Below, in pieces: positions 34,763-43,281 of a stretch of DNA of 64,000 nt. The notes under the pieces are model-generated. The model was not told the origin of the DNA, made no database searches, and saw only the letters and a list, made by a program, of their open reading frames with translations. The stretch lies in the NCBI RefSeq assembly GCF_038433205.1, contig NZ_JBCDNA010000001.1, positions 372,001-436,000 on the forward strand, given 5' to 3'. Position 1 is the stretch's first letter. Every line of letters begins with the position of its first letter. The DNA comes from Lutimonas vermicola. Lineage in GTDB: Bacteria; Bacteroidota; Bacteroidia; Flavobacteriales; Flavobacteriaceae. Position numbers and translations under genes: made by a program.

Positions 34763-35938
34763 ATGAACAACATGGAGCCTAATAAAATGGAATCCTTTAC
34801 GCGTGAAAATAGAATTCTGGGAAATTTCTATGGGACTAAAAATAGCCCCACGGTTATTGTATTCGCAGGAATTCACGGAAACGAAAAGGCAGGCGTATTC
34901 GCGGCCCGAAACGTAATTGCCAAGATCAGGGAAAGAAATTTGAAGCTACGTGGAAATCTACATATTATTTTGGGTAATATCAATGCCCTTAACAAAGGAA
35001 TTCGATTCGAACATGTGGATTTAAACAGGATCTGGCGAAATAGAAATATTGGGCAATTAGGAGGGGATGATAAAGAATTTAATGCAGAAATCATAGAACA
35101 GAAAGATATTTTTGTCATTATTAAAAATATTTTGGCTCATGAAAAAGGTCCGTTTTATTTTCTTGATTTACATACGACCTCAGCTTCTTCGGTGCCATTT
35201 ATTACGATTAGCGATTCACTTAACAACAGGAAGTTTTCGTCAAATTTTCCAATTCCGGTTGTATTGGGAATCGAGGAGTATTTAGACGGGCCGCTACTTA
35301 CCTTTATTAATGAATATGGTCATATTGCCCTTGGTTTCGAAGGCGGATCCCATGAATCACCATCTTCTGTAGTGAATTGTGAAGCTTTTATCTGGAAGGC
35401 ACTTGTTCATGCCAAATGCCTCAAAAAATCTCATTTATCAGATTATCAGGAATATCAAAAAACTTTTTTGGACCTGGGCTGTGAATATCAATTTTTTGCC
35501 ATCAAATACCGATATGAACTTGATCAAGACGATGATTTTTCGATGAGGCCGGGTTTTGAGAATTTTGAATCCATTGATAAGGGCGAATATCTCGCCACCA
35601 ACAACGGTGTAGAAATAAATGCACCCAGAGGAGGAAAGATTTTTATGCCCTTATACCAGGAATTGGGAGAAGATGGGTTTTTTATTCTTCAAAAGATTTC
35701 CAAATTCTGGTTGAATGCTTCCATTGTGGCCCGTAAATTAAAGATCAACCAATTTTTAAGATTGATTCCCGGAGTCAAAAAAGATCCTGAAAATAACTAT
35801 ACGCTTATCGTAAATCCAAAAGTAGCAAGATTTATGGCTACCCCGATTTTTCACTTGTTCGGATACCGGCAGCAAATCTACAAGGACAATAAATTGCATT
35901 TTATTAAAAGAGATAGAAAAATCAGTGAATTCTTGTAA
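34763..35938 (+). CDS. Succinylglutamate desuccinylase/aspartoacylase family zinc hydrolase
   Basis: This 391-residue protein belongs to the M14-like AstE/AspA family, which hydrolyses N-acyl amino acids or related amides. Zinc-binding residues are visible in GIHGNEKAG (about residues 34-42) and in LDLHTTSASS (about 131-140), with a HVDLNRIW motif between them. I chose the ATG at 34763; an earlier TTG at 34757 overlaps the stop of the preceding gene, and ATGs at 34772 and 34787 are further options. Tight coupling to the GCS2-CBS gene suggests that the two make and break, or modify, the same amide bond. Confidence 0.8.
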   Translation: MNNMEPNKMESFTRENRILGNFYGTKNSPTVIVFAGIHGNEKAGVFAARNVIAKIRERNLKLRGNLHIILGNINALNKGIRFEHVDLNRIWRNRNIGQLGGDDKEFNAEIIEQKDIFVIIKNILAHEKGPFYFLDLHTTSASSVPFITISDSLNNRKFSSNFPIPVVLGIEEYLDGPLLTFINEYGHIALGFEGGSHESPSSVVNCEAFIWKALVHAKCLKKSHLSDYQEYQKTFLDLGCEYQFFAIKYRYELDQDDDFSMRPGFENFESIDKGEYLATNNGVEINAPRGGKIFMPLYQELGEDGFFILQKISKFWLNASIVARKLKINQFLRLIPGVKKDPENNYTLIVNPKVARFMATPIFHLFGYRQQIYKDNKLHFIKRDRKISEFL

Positions 35939-36005
35939 GGTATTTAACAACATAACAAAGTAAAGGAGGCTCAATGCAATGATATTTGCATACAACTGTC
36001 AATGA

Positions 36006-36749
36006 TTAGCCGAGATAATTTTTAAGAATTCCCAAAGCATATATACTCGCTATGTCTTTGGCAAATTTCGGAAAATCGATATGGGCATTGTGATTTGCAT
36101 TATCCGAGATGGTCCTGATAATGGAGAAAGGAACCTTGTACTCATAACAAACCTGCGCAACGGCTGCTCCTTCCATTTCAACGCAGATCACAGATGGTAA
36201 GCCAATAAGGATGGCTTGGCTTTGCTTTGAGGAAGAAATAAACTGATCTCCGGAAGCGATATCGCCTACATGCATTTTTGGGTTTTTTATATCAAAATCA
36301 GCGAGTTGTTTTTTGGTAAGGAACTTGTATTTTTCCAAGAGGAATGTTTCTGTGGCCTTTAAGAGTGCATTCCTTTTCTCTATGCTTGTTCTGAACGCAC
36401 TTTTCCCCAAAAGAGGAATTTCAAATGTTTTTACCAGCGGGCTGCCATTCATGTCGTGCTGGTAAAGCTCACTTCCTATGATGATATCTCCTATATAAAT
36501 ATCAGGGTGAATCGCACCTGCAACCCCGGTAAATAAAATTTCATCGATCTCGAACTCATTGAGCAACTGTGTGGCTGTGGTGGCAGAAGCAACCTTTCCC
36601 CATCGCGAGAATACCAGAATGACCTTGCGATCAAAAAGGATTCCCTGATAATAGGTTCTCATTCCCCTGATCACTTTTTTCTCGATCTGCAGTTCGTTTA
36701 GCAGGGCCTGGATTTCTTCCTTCATGGCACTGATGATCCCTATATACAT
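36006..36749 (-). CDS. mtnN: 5'-methylthioadenosine/S-adenosylhomocysteine nucleosidase
   Basis: MtnN cleaves adenine from methylthioadenosine and S-adenosylhomocysteine, recycling the products of polyamine and methylation reactions. The 247 residues show MYIGIISAMKEEIQALL at the start, LFTGVAGAIHPDIYIGDIII (about 74-93), CVEMEGAAVAQVCYEY (catalytic Glu region, about 184-199) and RTISDNAN, all hallmarks of the family. It precedes lolD by 25 bp on the opposite reading order (lolD lies upstream on the minus strand), so the two may be co-transcribed. Confidence 0.94.
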   Translation of the reverse strand: MYIGIISAMKEEIQALLNELQIEKKVIRGMRTYYQGILFDRKVILVFSRWGKVASATTATQLLNEFEIDEILFTGVAGAIHPDIYIGDIIIGSELYQHDMNGSPLVKTFEIPLLGKSAFRTSIEKRNALLKATETFLLEKYKFLTKKQLADFDIKNPKMHVGDIASGDQFISSSKQSQAILIGLPSVICVEMEGAAVAQVCYEYKVPFSIIRTISDNANHNAHIDFPKFAKDIASIYALGILKNYLG

Positions 36750-36774
36750 AACCTAAAAATGAGTGATTATTAAC

Positions 36775-37428
36775 TTAAATAATTTTGCCATCTTTCATTT
36801 CTAGTTTTCTGTCGGCCATTTCGGCCAGTTCCTGGTTGTGGGTTACGATAACGAAAGTCTGATCGAATTGGTCACGAAGTGTAAAAAACAGCTCGTGCAG
36901 GTGTCTGGACGAAACAGTATCTAAATTTCCGCTGGGTTCATCTGCAAAGATGACGTCCGGTTTGTTAATCAATGCACGAGCAACAGCCACCCTTTGCTGT
37001 TCTCCTCCCGAGAGTTCATTTGGCTTATGTTCCAGGCGATCCGCCAGGCCCAGGAAATCAAGAATTTCAGCGGCTTCTTTTTCTACTTCCTTTTTAGTAC
37101 GATTGGCTATAAAGCCCGGAATGCAAACATTTTCTAAAGCCGTAAATTCAGGCAATAACTGATGAAACTGGAAAATAAACCCAATGTGTTTGTTTCTGAA
37201 TTTTGACAGGGCTTTATCGTTCAATTTCTTTATATCAGTGTCATTAATGTTCAGGATATCTGAAGTTGTGGGTTTGTCTAGCGTTCCTAAAATTTGAAGC
37301 AAGGTTGTTTTCCCGGCTCCACTGGGCCCTACAATGGCTACAATCTCACTCTTTTTGATGTGGAGATCAACCCCTTTAAGAACTTCTAGGTCTCCATAAG
37401 ATTTGTGAATATTCTCAGCTTTGATCAT
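36775..37428 (-). CDS. lolD: ABC transporter ATP-binding protein, LolD-like
   Basis: This 217-residue ATPase is of the MacB/LolD branch. Walker A is GPSGAGKTT (about 34-42), the signature LSGGEQQRVAVARAL (about 139-153) and Walker B VIFADEPSGNLD. The length and FQFHQLLPEFTALENV segment fit LolD, which powers release of lipoproteins from the inner membrane. The LolC/E permeases are not in the window, so the partner is inferred from similarity only. It sits upstream of mtnN. Confidence 0.87.
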   Translation of the reverse strand: MIKAENIHKSYGDLEVLKGVDLHIKKSEIVAIVGPSGAGKTTLLQILGTLDKPTTSDILNINDTDIKKLNDKALSKFRNKHIGFIFQFHQLLPEFTALENVCIPGFIANRTKKEVEKEAAEILDFLGLADRLEHKPNELSGGEQQRVAVARALINKPDVIFADEPSGNLDTVSSRHLHELFFTLRDQFDQTFVIVTHNQELAEMADRKLEMKDGKII

Positions 37429-37521
37429 TTTTGATAAAATATGCGGGTGAAATTACAATTTTTTAGTGAGTTACCAACCTTGGTAAAGATTCCGACCTGC
37501 ACAGTTGAATGGGTTTACATA

Positions 37522-39945
37522 TTAAGAATGATCTTTTTTAACCAGGCGTTTGATATTATTGTAATCAAGGAAATAAATCACTTTAATAGAAACCAGGTGT
37601 CCGTAAGGTTGTTCAAGTAAATCGGATAAATTTTTGCCAAAGGATAAATCAGACCTGTTATCTTCACTTTCAATAGTATTTCTGTATAAGGCGACGAGCT
37701 CACTTCCTCTTGTGAATTGCCAGATATACCTCAGGTCCAGATTCCAGTTATTAAAGTTTAAATCATTGTTTTCGTCATAAGTATGGGTGATTAAATACCC
37801 GTCATCCCCAAGTTCATAAAATTGGTCCTGATAGGCAACAGTGGACCAATAATGTCTAAACGACAAGCTAATGGATGCTTTATCATTAAAATTGTATTTA
37901 CCCGAAAAACTGTTTTCAATCTGATCGTTTTGCCTTACCCCAAAAACAATGGTTTCGTCATCAAGTGTATCAACATAGCCTGGTTGATTAAAGCTTTTGT
38001 CAAGCGTAAATCCATATCCAAATTCCAATTTGTCATTCACCCTAAATCGAGGTCCGAAGCCAAGTTCATACGAATATTCATTTGTATCGTACCTCTTTCT
38101 GTAATCGACCCCAATTTCAAAGGCGAGTCTTTTCCTGAAATCAGTCGAGAAATAACCTTCTGTTGAAAATTGCCCGTTTCTTTTCCAAAATCGACCTTCG
38201 GTCCTGGGCTCAAAAAAATCGACTCTTTCCCCTATATTCGTGCCAATTTCCAGTCCATAGGACAATTGTTTTAAATTTGTGGCGAAAATATCTATTTCAG
38301 TATAGTTACCTGTGGTCACGCTTGGATCAAATCGCCTGAAATGGCCCGCGAATAATCTGGCCCTGAAAAAATTAAAATGTTTGGTCGGTTTAAAGATTTG
38401 ATAACTTACCCGACCCATAAAATCATTGTAATTATTACTTCTTTGAAAGCCAAGATCATTTTTATCATAAGTGTCATCTGCAAATCTGTGTTCGACGCCA
38501 TACCTAATGTTTCCCTCCGTCTTTTCAAATTCAAGTCTGGATGAAAACCCGCTTTCAGTCATGCCATTCTCATTAATGTTGCTCATAGTTCCATCGCCGG
38601 TCAGGCGATATGAATTGGATTTGTCTGCTAAGCGCAGTACGAGTGATGTAACATTGGCATCTCTAAAATCACCTTCCCGCAGCACATTTGTATTTACAAT
38701 TCCAATGGAAGAATTCCTGTTAAACTCCTGGTCGATGACCAGCACATTATAATTTGTAAGGGGTTCTGTTTTTATTTTGGTCTTTACACCTGTTAGGGTA
38801 TCCTTTATGGTAGCATAGGTATTTTCGGTCACTGCATTGAGTACCCCAACCCCAAGTCCTTTTTTGGACCTTCCTGTAACCTTAACGGCATTGAGGATTT
38901 TAACTTCATCAGGATTGCTCACAATTTCTTCTTCATTATAATTATCCTCGATATCAGATCTACCGACAGGAGTACTTCCAATTCTTCTGGAAAAGAACAA
39001 ATCACCTTTTTGAAGCAAATCGGCTCCTTCTATAAAAAATTGTCTTTGCTCAGAAAACACTTGTTCAAAGGGTCCCAGGTTTAAGACGACATTATCAAAA
39101 CCGGCTTGTGAAAAATCAGGAACTAATGTGGCAAAAAGCGTAAAATTATCTGTGATACCATATTTAACATCCATACCGAAATTGAGGTTGGGATCGATAG
39201 CTCCATCATAACTGTTAAGAACAAAAGAGGCAAAAGGGGCAAAACTCAACCGGGTAGGAGGATCTATATTTTTAAGGTCACTTAAAATACCTGCATATTG
39301 AGTTATCCTGCCTGTTGACTTGTCTATATAATTCCAGGAATATTGTTCTCTTGTACTTTCAATGCGGCGTTGCAGGTTCATACCCCAGGTCATGTCTTTT
39401 CCATCGGCAAACCGGAGTGCTGCATAGGGGATCTTCATTTCAACATACCACCCTTTGTCATCGAAACTTACTTCACTGAACCAAACTTCGCTCCAGCTAA
39501 AATCTTCACCATTCGCCGGAGATACCTGCGCGTCTAATTGTGTAGCTCCTGCAGTTACAAAAAATTCGTATTCATTTTGTCCGTCATTGTTCGGGCTGAT
39601 CGAAATACCGAAGAAGTCGGCCGTTCCTAAATTATCCCTTTCGCTAAGCTGCCTCATAATCTTTTCCGGCTCGGCATCGTACAGATACGCTCCTATATAA
39701 ATGGCTTGATTGTCATAAATAATTTTGACCTCTGTTTTCTGTGTGTCAGGCTCAGGATCACCGTCACCGGGTCTAAACATGACAAAATCTCTTGCCGTAT
39801 GCGATGCATTCCAGACAGGGTCGTCAAGTTTTCCATCAATCACTGGAGCTTTTTGTATCCTGGTAGCCACCAGTTCTTTTTTTGTAGTTTGGGCTGTGGC
39901 GCTTATCAATGTAAGCAGAAATATAATGGCAAAAAATCTTTGCAT
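37522..39945 (-). CDS. DUF5916 domain protein with N-terminal carbohydrate-binding-like domain, outer membrane type
   Basis: This 807-residue exported protein starts with a signal peptide (MQRFFAIIFLLTLISATAQ). The N-terminal 200 residues resemble the CBM9-like domain found with DUF5916 (APVIDGKLDDPVW, DNQAIYIGAYLYD), and the rest is rich in alternating aromatic/polar strands (for example AFEIGVDYRKRYDTNEYSYELGF-type segments), as in outer-membrane beta-barrels. The function is unknown; a role in binding or handling sugars or lipids at the outer membrane is often assumed. The ATG at 39978 is rejected, since it would put 11 charged residues before the signal. A 15-bp palindrome sits just upstream. 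Confidence 0.85.
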   Translation of the reverse strand: MQRFFAIIFLLTLISATAQTTKKELVATRIQKAPVIDGKLDDPVWNASHTARDFVMFRPGDGDPEPDTQKTEVKIIYDNQAIYIGAYLYDAEPEKIMRQLSERDNLGTADFFGISISPNNDGQNEYEFFVTAGATQLDAQVSPANGEDFSWSEVWFSEVSFDDKGWYVEMKIPYAALRFADGKDMTWGMNLQRRIESTREQYSWNYIDKSTGRITQYAGILSDLKNIDPPTRLSFAPFASFVLNSYDGAIDPNLNFGMDVKYGITDNFTLFATLVPDFSQAGFDNVVLNLGPFEQVFSEQRQFFIEGADLLQKGDLFFSRRIGSTPVGRSDIEDNYNEEEIVSNPDEVKILNAVKVTGRSKKGLGVGVLNAVTENTYATIKDTLTGVKTKIKTEPLTNYNVLVIDQEFNRNSSIGIVNTNVLREGDFRDANVTSLVLRLADKSNSYRLTGDGTMSNINENGMTESGFSSRLEFEKTEGNIRYGVEHRFADDTYDKNDLGFQRSNNYNDFMGRVSYQIFKPTKHFNFFRARLFAGHFRRFDPSVTTGNYTEIDIFATNLKQLSYGLEIGTNIGERVDFFEPRTEGRFWKRNGQFSTEGYFSTDFRKRLAFEIGVDYRKRYDTNEYSYELGFGPRFRVNDKLEFGYGFTLDKSFNQPGYVDTLDDETIVFGVRQNDQIENSFSGKYNFNDKASISLSFRHYWSTVAYQDQFYELGDDGYLITHTYDENNDLNFNNWNLDLRYIWQFTRGSELVALYRNTIESEDNRSDLSFGKNLSDLLEQPYGHLVSIKVIYFLDYNNIKRLVKKDHS

Positions 39946-39960
39946 GAAGGCAGTATTCTT

Positions 39961-39975
39961 GTGTGGATTCCACAC
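39961..39975. promoter_or_regulatory. 15-bp palindrome upstream of the DUF5916 gene
   Basis: GTGTGGATTCCACAC has two perfect 7-bp arms around a central T, ending 15 bp upstream of the chosen start codon. It is GC-richer than its surroundings. It could be an operator or a small hairpin in the mRNA leader; nothing in the sequence decides between them. Confidence 0.45.
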
Positions 39976-40118
39976 CACGAAAATAAAGGCAGGTTAACTA
40001 ATATTGTCTTAAAAAACTGTTAAACTATTTAGAATCTTAAAGATTTTTATACAAATCTTTCAGGCTTTTTAATCGAAAAAAAAATAATGGGCAATCCCTT
40101 GAATCTCGATTAAATACT

Positions 40119-40126
40119 TACTTTTG
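40119..40126 (+). promoter_or_regulatory. -7 promoter element of sucC (TACTTTTG)
   Basis: TACTTTTG is an exact TAnnTTTG match 28 bp before the sucC ATG. A TTG at 40099-40101 lies 17 bp upstream in the -33 position. Confidence 0.6.
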
Positions 40127-40154
40127 TAGACATCAAAATATAAAGAACTTATTC

Positions 40155-41348
40155 ATGAACTTACACGAATATCAAGGGAAAGAGATTTTAAACAGTTTCG
40201 GAGTGAAGATTCAACGGGGCATCGTTGCAGATAATCATAAAAAAGCGGTCGAAGCCGCCAAATTGTTGGCAACGGAAACCGGAACAGATTGGTGGGTCAT
40301 AAAGGCTCAGATACATGCCGGAGGAAGAGGAAAAGGCGGAGGTGTTAAATTGGCCAAAAGCTTGTCTGAGGTTGAGAGTATTTCAAAAGACATTATTGGA
40401 ATGATGCTTAAAACCCCTCAAACATCGGCAGAAGGGAAAAAAGTAAATCAGGTCTTAATCGCTGAGGATGTATATTACCCGGGACCTAGTGAGCCCGAAG
40501 AATATTATATGTCTGTGCTGCTTAATAGAGCAACCGGTAAGAATATGATTATGTATTCGACCGAAGGTGGAATGGATATTGAAACGGTTGCTGAGGAAAC
40601 ACCACATCTCATATTTACTGAAGAAGTAGATCCAGGGACAGGGCTTCTTGGTTTCCAGGCCAGAAAAATTGCTTTTAATTTAGGATTGTCCGGTAAGGCA
40701 TTCAAGGAAATGGTAAGATTCGTCTTTGCCTTGTATAAGGCTTATGTGCAGTCTGATTCTTCTTTGTTCGAAATCAATCCGGTATTAAAGACTTCTGATG
40801 ATATGGTACTTGCCGTTGATGCCAAAGTTACTTTGGACGACAATGCCTTGTTCAGGCATAAAGACTACCAGGACTTAAGAGATTTGAGAGAAGAGAACCC
40901 TATTGAAGTTGAAGCAAATGCTGTGGGACTCAATTATGTTGATCTAGACGGAAATGTAGGTTGTATGGTAAATGGAGCAGGACTCGCTATGAGTACCATG
41001 GACCTTATCAAGCAATCAGGCGGGGAACCGGCAAATTTTCTTGATGTTGGAGGCACTGCCGATGCAGAAAGGGTTGAAACAGGTTTTAGAATCATTTTAA
41101 AGGATCCAAAGGTGAAAGCCATTTTGGTAAATATATTTGGCGGAATTGTTAGATGTGACAGGGTTGCCCAGGGAATTGTGGATGCCTATAAAAATATGGG
41201 AGATTCCATAAAGGTTCCGATTATCGTAAGGCTTCAAGGAACAAATGCTGTAGAGGCCAAACAACTTATGGACAATAGTGGATTGGATGTTATTTCGGTA
41301 GTGGAATTTAAGGAAGCTGCTAATAAGGTTCAGGAAGTGTTGAGTTAG
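40155..41348 (+). CDS. sucC: Succinyl-CoA synthetase (ADP/GDP-forming) subunit beta
   Basis: The beta subunit binds nucleotide and ADP-ribose of CoA and works with SucD to make ATP (or GTP) from succinyl-CoA in the TCA cycle. The 397 residues show the ATP-grasp fold: MNLHEYQGKEILNSFGV at the start, AQIHAGGRGKGGGVKLA (about 51-67), FEINPVLKT, and GGTADAERV plus NIFGGIVRCD in the C-terminal ligase domain. sucD is not adjacent, as in many Bacteroidota. A strong terminator follows 34 bp after the stop. Secure call. Confidence 0.97.
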   Translation: MNLHEYQGKEILNSFGVKIQRGIVADNHKKAVEAAKLLATETGTDWWVIKAQIHAGGRGKGGGVKLAKSLSEVESISKDIIGMMLKTPQTSAEGKKVNQVLIAEDVYYPGPSEPEEYYMSVLLNRATGKNMIMYSTEGGMDIETVAEETPHLIFTEEVDPGTGLLGFQARKIAFNLGLSGKAFKEMVRFVFALYKAYVQSDSSLFEINPVLKTSDDMVLAVDAKVTLDDNALFRHKDYQDLRDLREENPIEVEANAVGLNYVDLDGNVGCMVNGAGLAMSTMDLIKQSGGEPANFLDVGGTADAERVETGFRIILKDPKVKAILVNIFGGIVRCDRVAQGIVDAYKNMGDSIKVPIIVRLQGTNAVEAKQLMDNSGLDVISVVEFKEAANKVQEVLS

Positions 41349-41381
41349 GAGATATTCAAAATTATCGATTGCTATAGAATA

Positions 41382-41409
41382 GGCCTGATTAATTTCAGGT
41401 CTTTTTTTT
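41382..41409 (+). terminator. Rho-independent terminator of sucC
   Basis: A 7-bp stem (GGCCTGA at 41382-41388 with TCAGGTC at 41395-41401, one G-T pair), a 6-base loop and a run of eight T to 41409 form a typical intrinsic terminator. Confidence 0.75.
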
Positions 41410-41737
41410 GTCCATGACATCCTTTTTTTCCTCGTCAACAATTCAAAATTGAAAAGTTTTTACAGAATTGAACAGAAAAATTAAAAAGGAAGTGGCTCGA
41501 AAAGGGTTAAAATTGGTCTATTTTTAGTGTTTTTGTAGTAACTGTTTTCCAGTAGACGTTCCGGTTAAAAAAAAATTTTTAACTAATATTTAAATTATTG
41601 TCATTGATGAACTTCATCATAAGTCAATATCTATTACATTTAATATACTTATAATTAATTAGTTAGATTCAATAATCTTAAAGAATAAAGTTCTAAGGGT
41701 TTTCAGGGATATTCAAAATTCCCATTTTTATCTATTG

Positions 41738-41766
41738 TTTGATAAAGTAAATACGACTTACATTTG
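41738..41766 (+). promoter_or_regulatory. Promoter upstream of the small exported protein array (TTTG-N17-TACATTTG)
   Basis: TTTG at 41738-41741 and TACATTTG at 41759-41766 are 17 bp apart, a good match to the Bacteroidota -33/-7 promoter. It would drive the 42010-43635 array with a leader of about 240 bases, or a separate small RNA. Confidence 0.5.
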
Positions 41767-42009
41767 AACTATGGTTTTCATGTGAAATCATATTCTTTAA
41801 CAAACAATTCGATTTAATACTATAATATGAGATAACATTACTTTCTTAAATCATAACAAATTATTGATCAACTTATAAAAACAGATCATATTTAAATTGA
41901 CTCTAGAAAATCCATCTCGGTTTATTAAATCTCTTTACTTACAATTTTTCCTAATTTGAAATAAGACGCAAACTTTGAATTGCTAATTATTAACATAAAT
42001 ATTTCAATT

Positions 42010-42354
42010 ATGAAAAAGATAACTTTATTTTTCGCTTTAAGCCTTGTGAGCCTGGTAGGAATCGCTCAGGAGTCAAACCAAACAACAAAACTTAGTTCTG
42101 AATCTTTAGAACGACAATCAGAATACATTATTGTTCTCGATGATGTTAATGTTGGAGACAATATTGATAATCTTCTGAATGACAATTCGGTAGCAAGGGA
42201 TTTTCCATTAAATTTTAACAACCATGAGTTGGTTCATGATGCTCCGGATACTTCTGACATAGAAAGTAAATTTATAGAAGGTGCTTTCACTTATAACGAA
42301 TATGCTTTGAATTACTCCATTAATACAATTGAAGAAATTGGTTTAAGTTCATAG
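42010..42354 (+). CDS. Small exported protein 1 of the NHExxH array
   Basis: This 114-residue protein has a clear signal peptide (MKKITLFFALSLVSLVGIAQ, cleavage after Ala-Gln 20). The mature part is acidic, with an EYIIVLDDVNVGDNID segment, then NHELVH at residues 71-76 and a DAPDTSDIESKF tail. It shares the signal peptide style and the NHELVH element with the next two genes but lacks their TFPNGEEAITIT segment and C-terminal strands, so it is either a diverged member or a partly convergent one. An upstream ATG at 41980 is rejected because it would precede the signal peptide. Function unknown. I infer an extracellular or periplasmic location. Confidence 0.72.
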   Translation: MKKITLFFALSLVSLVGIAQESNQTTKLSSESLERQSEYIIVLDDVNVGDNIDNLLNDNSVARDFPLNFNNHELVHDAPDTSDIESKFIEGAFTYNEYALNYSINTIEEIGLSS

Positions 42355-42434
42355 TTAAACATTATTCAAGAAAGTTATCTTCCCTATCAAAAATAATATA
42401 AAAGTCATCAATAATCATTTAATATCCAATTACC

Positions 42435-42818
42435 ATGAAAAAGATCATATTTATTTTAGCTATTGCTTTAACAGGATTTACAACGTATGCCCAGGAAGCA
42501 CAAACAAGTAAAAAAGAGACCGTTACTAAATATGTAACAACTTTTCCGAACGGGGAAGAAGCCATTACAATCACTGATAAATCAAATTCCAGTTCACTTG
42601 AGCTTTCATCAGCAGATAATTTTTACAAATATGAAATTCTTGAGACAGCCAATCACGAATTGGTTCACGGTCAAAATAATAAAGGAAAAATCTGTGCCAT
42701 AGACAAGACCAAATTAGATCAGGGAACGTATACCTTAAAAGTATATACGGATGATTTTGTAATCACTTCCGACATCACTATAACAAATGATGAAGCCGCT
42801 AAGGGAATCATTCAGTAA
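42435..42818 (+). CDS. Small exported protein 2 of the NHExxH array
   Basis: This 127-residue protein has a signal peptide ending TYAQ (residue 20). The mature part contains TKYVTTFPNGEEAITITD (31-48), DNFYKYEILE (61-70), NHELVH (73-78), a GKICAIDKTKLDQGTYTLKV segment (83-102) and a TDDFVITSDITIT tail. The alternating pattern and GTY-LKVYTDD element look like a compact beta-sandwich, similar in outline to DUF3244 or type 9 sorting-domain folds. It is very similar to the next gene; the two are recent duplicates. His 74, Glu 75 and His 78 form an HExxH pattern, whose meaning is discussed in the findings. Function unknown. Confidence 0.8.
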   Translation: MKKIIFILAIALTGFTTYAQEAQTSKKETVTKYVTTFPNGEEAITITDKSNSSSLELSSADNFYKYEILETANHELVHGQNNKGKICAIDKTKLDQGTYTLKVYTDDFVITSDITITNDEAAKGIIQ

Positions 42819-42860
42819 TCAATGTTCAATAAAAATCTATAAATAATAATACCGAAAGTC

Positions 42861-43250
42861 ATGAAAAAAATATTCTTTATAATCGCTGTAATCTTACTTA
42901 GTGTTTCAACCTATGCACAAACCAATACAAACAAGCAATCTGAAAAAGTTACCAAGTATGTTACAACCTTCCCAAATGGTGAAGAGGCCATTACGATAAC
43001 TGATCGTTCGGAGTCAGACAACCTTGAATTAGCATCAGCTGACAATTTCTATAAATATGAAATTCTGGAGTCGTCCAATCACGAACTTGTGCATGGATCC
43101 AACAACCAGGGGAAGGTATGTGACATAGATAAGAGTGCATTGGAAGAAGGTACGTACACCTTAAAGGTCTATACTGATGATTTTGTAATTACTTCTGATA
43201 TTACAATCACCAACGGACTTCAGAATCAATCGGGTTCATCAATTAACTAG
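42861..43250 (+). CDS. Small exported protein 3 of the NHExxH array (paralogue of protein 2)
   Basis: This 129-residue exported protein has a signal peptide ending STYAQ. It repeats the layout of the preceding gene almost position by position: TKYVTTFPNGEEAITITD (31-48), SADNFYKYEILE, NHELVH (73-78), GTYTLKVYTDDFVITSDITI. Differences are concentrated right after the signal peptide and at the C-terminus, as expected for a duplicated gene under purifying selection on the core. The spacing to its neighbour is 42 bp, with no terminator seen, so co-transcription is likely. Function unknown. Confidence 0.8.
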   Translation: MKKIFFIIAVILLSVSTYAQTNTNKQSEKVTKYVTTFPNGEEAITITDRSESDNLELASADNFYKYEILESSNHELVHGSNNQGKVCDIDKSALEEGTYTLKVYTDDFVITSDITITNGLQNQSGSSIN

Positions 43251-43281
43251 AATCGATTTGATTTCAATCTTAAAAAAAAAC

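Larger units (their letters stand above)
41349..42009. other. AT-rich intergenic region of 661 bp, terminator plus candidate promoter
   Basis: The first 60 bp hold the sucC terminator. The rest is strongly AT-rich, with no convincing gene on either strand; the open frames are short and lack a start context. A TTTG (41738-41741) followed after 17 bp by TACATTTG (41759-41766) is one of the best promoter matches in the window, about 245 bp upstream of the first small exported protein gene. The transcript would have a long leader, or a small RNA may be made here. Confidence 0.55.
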
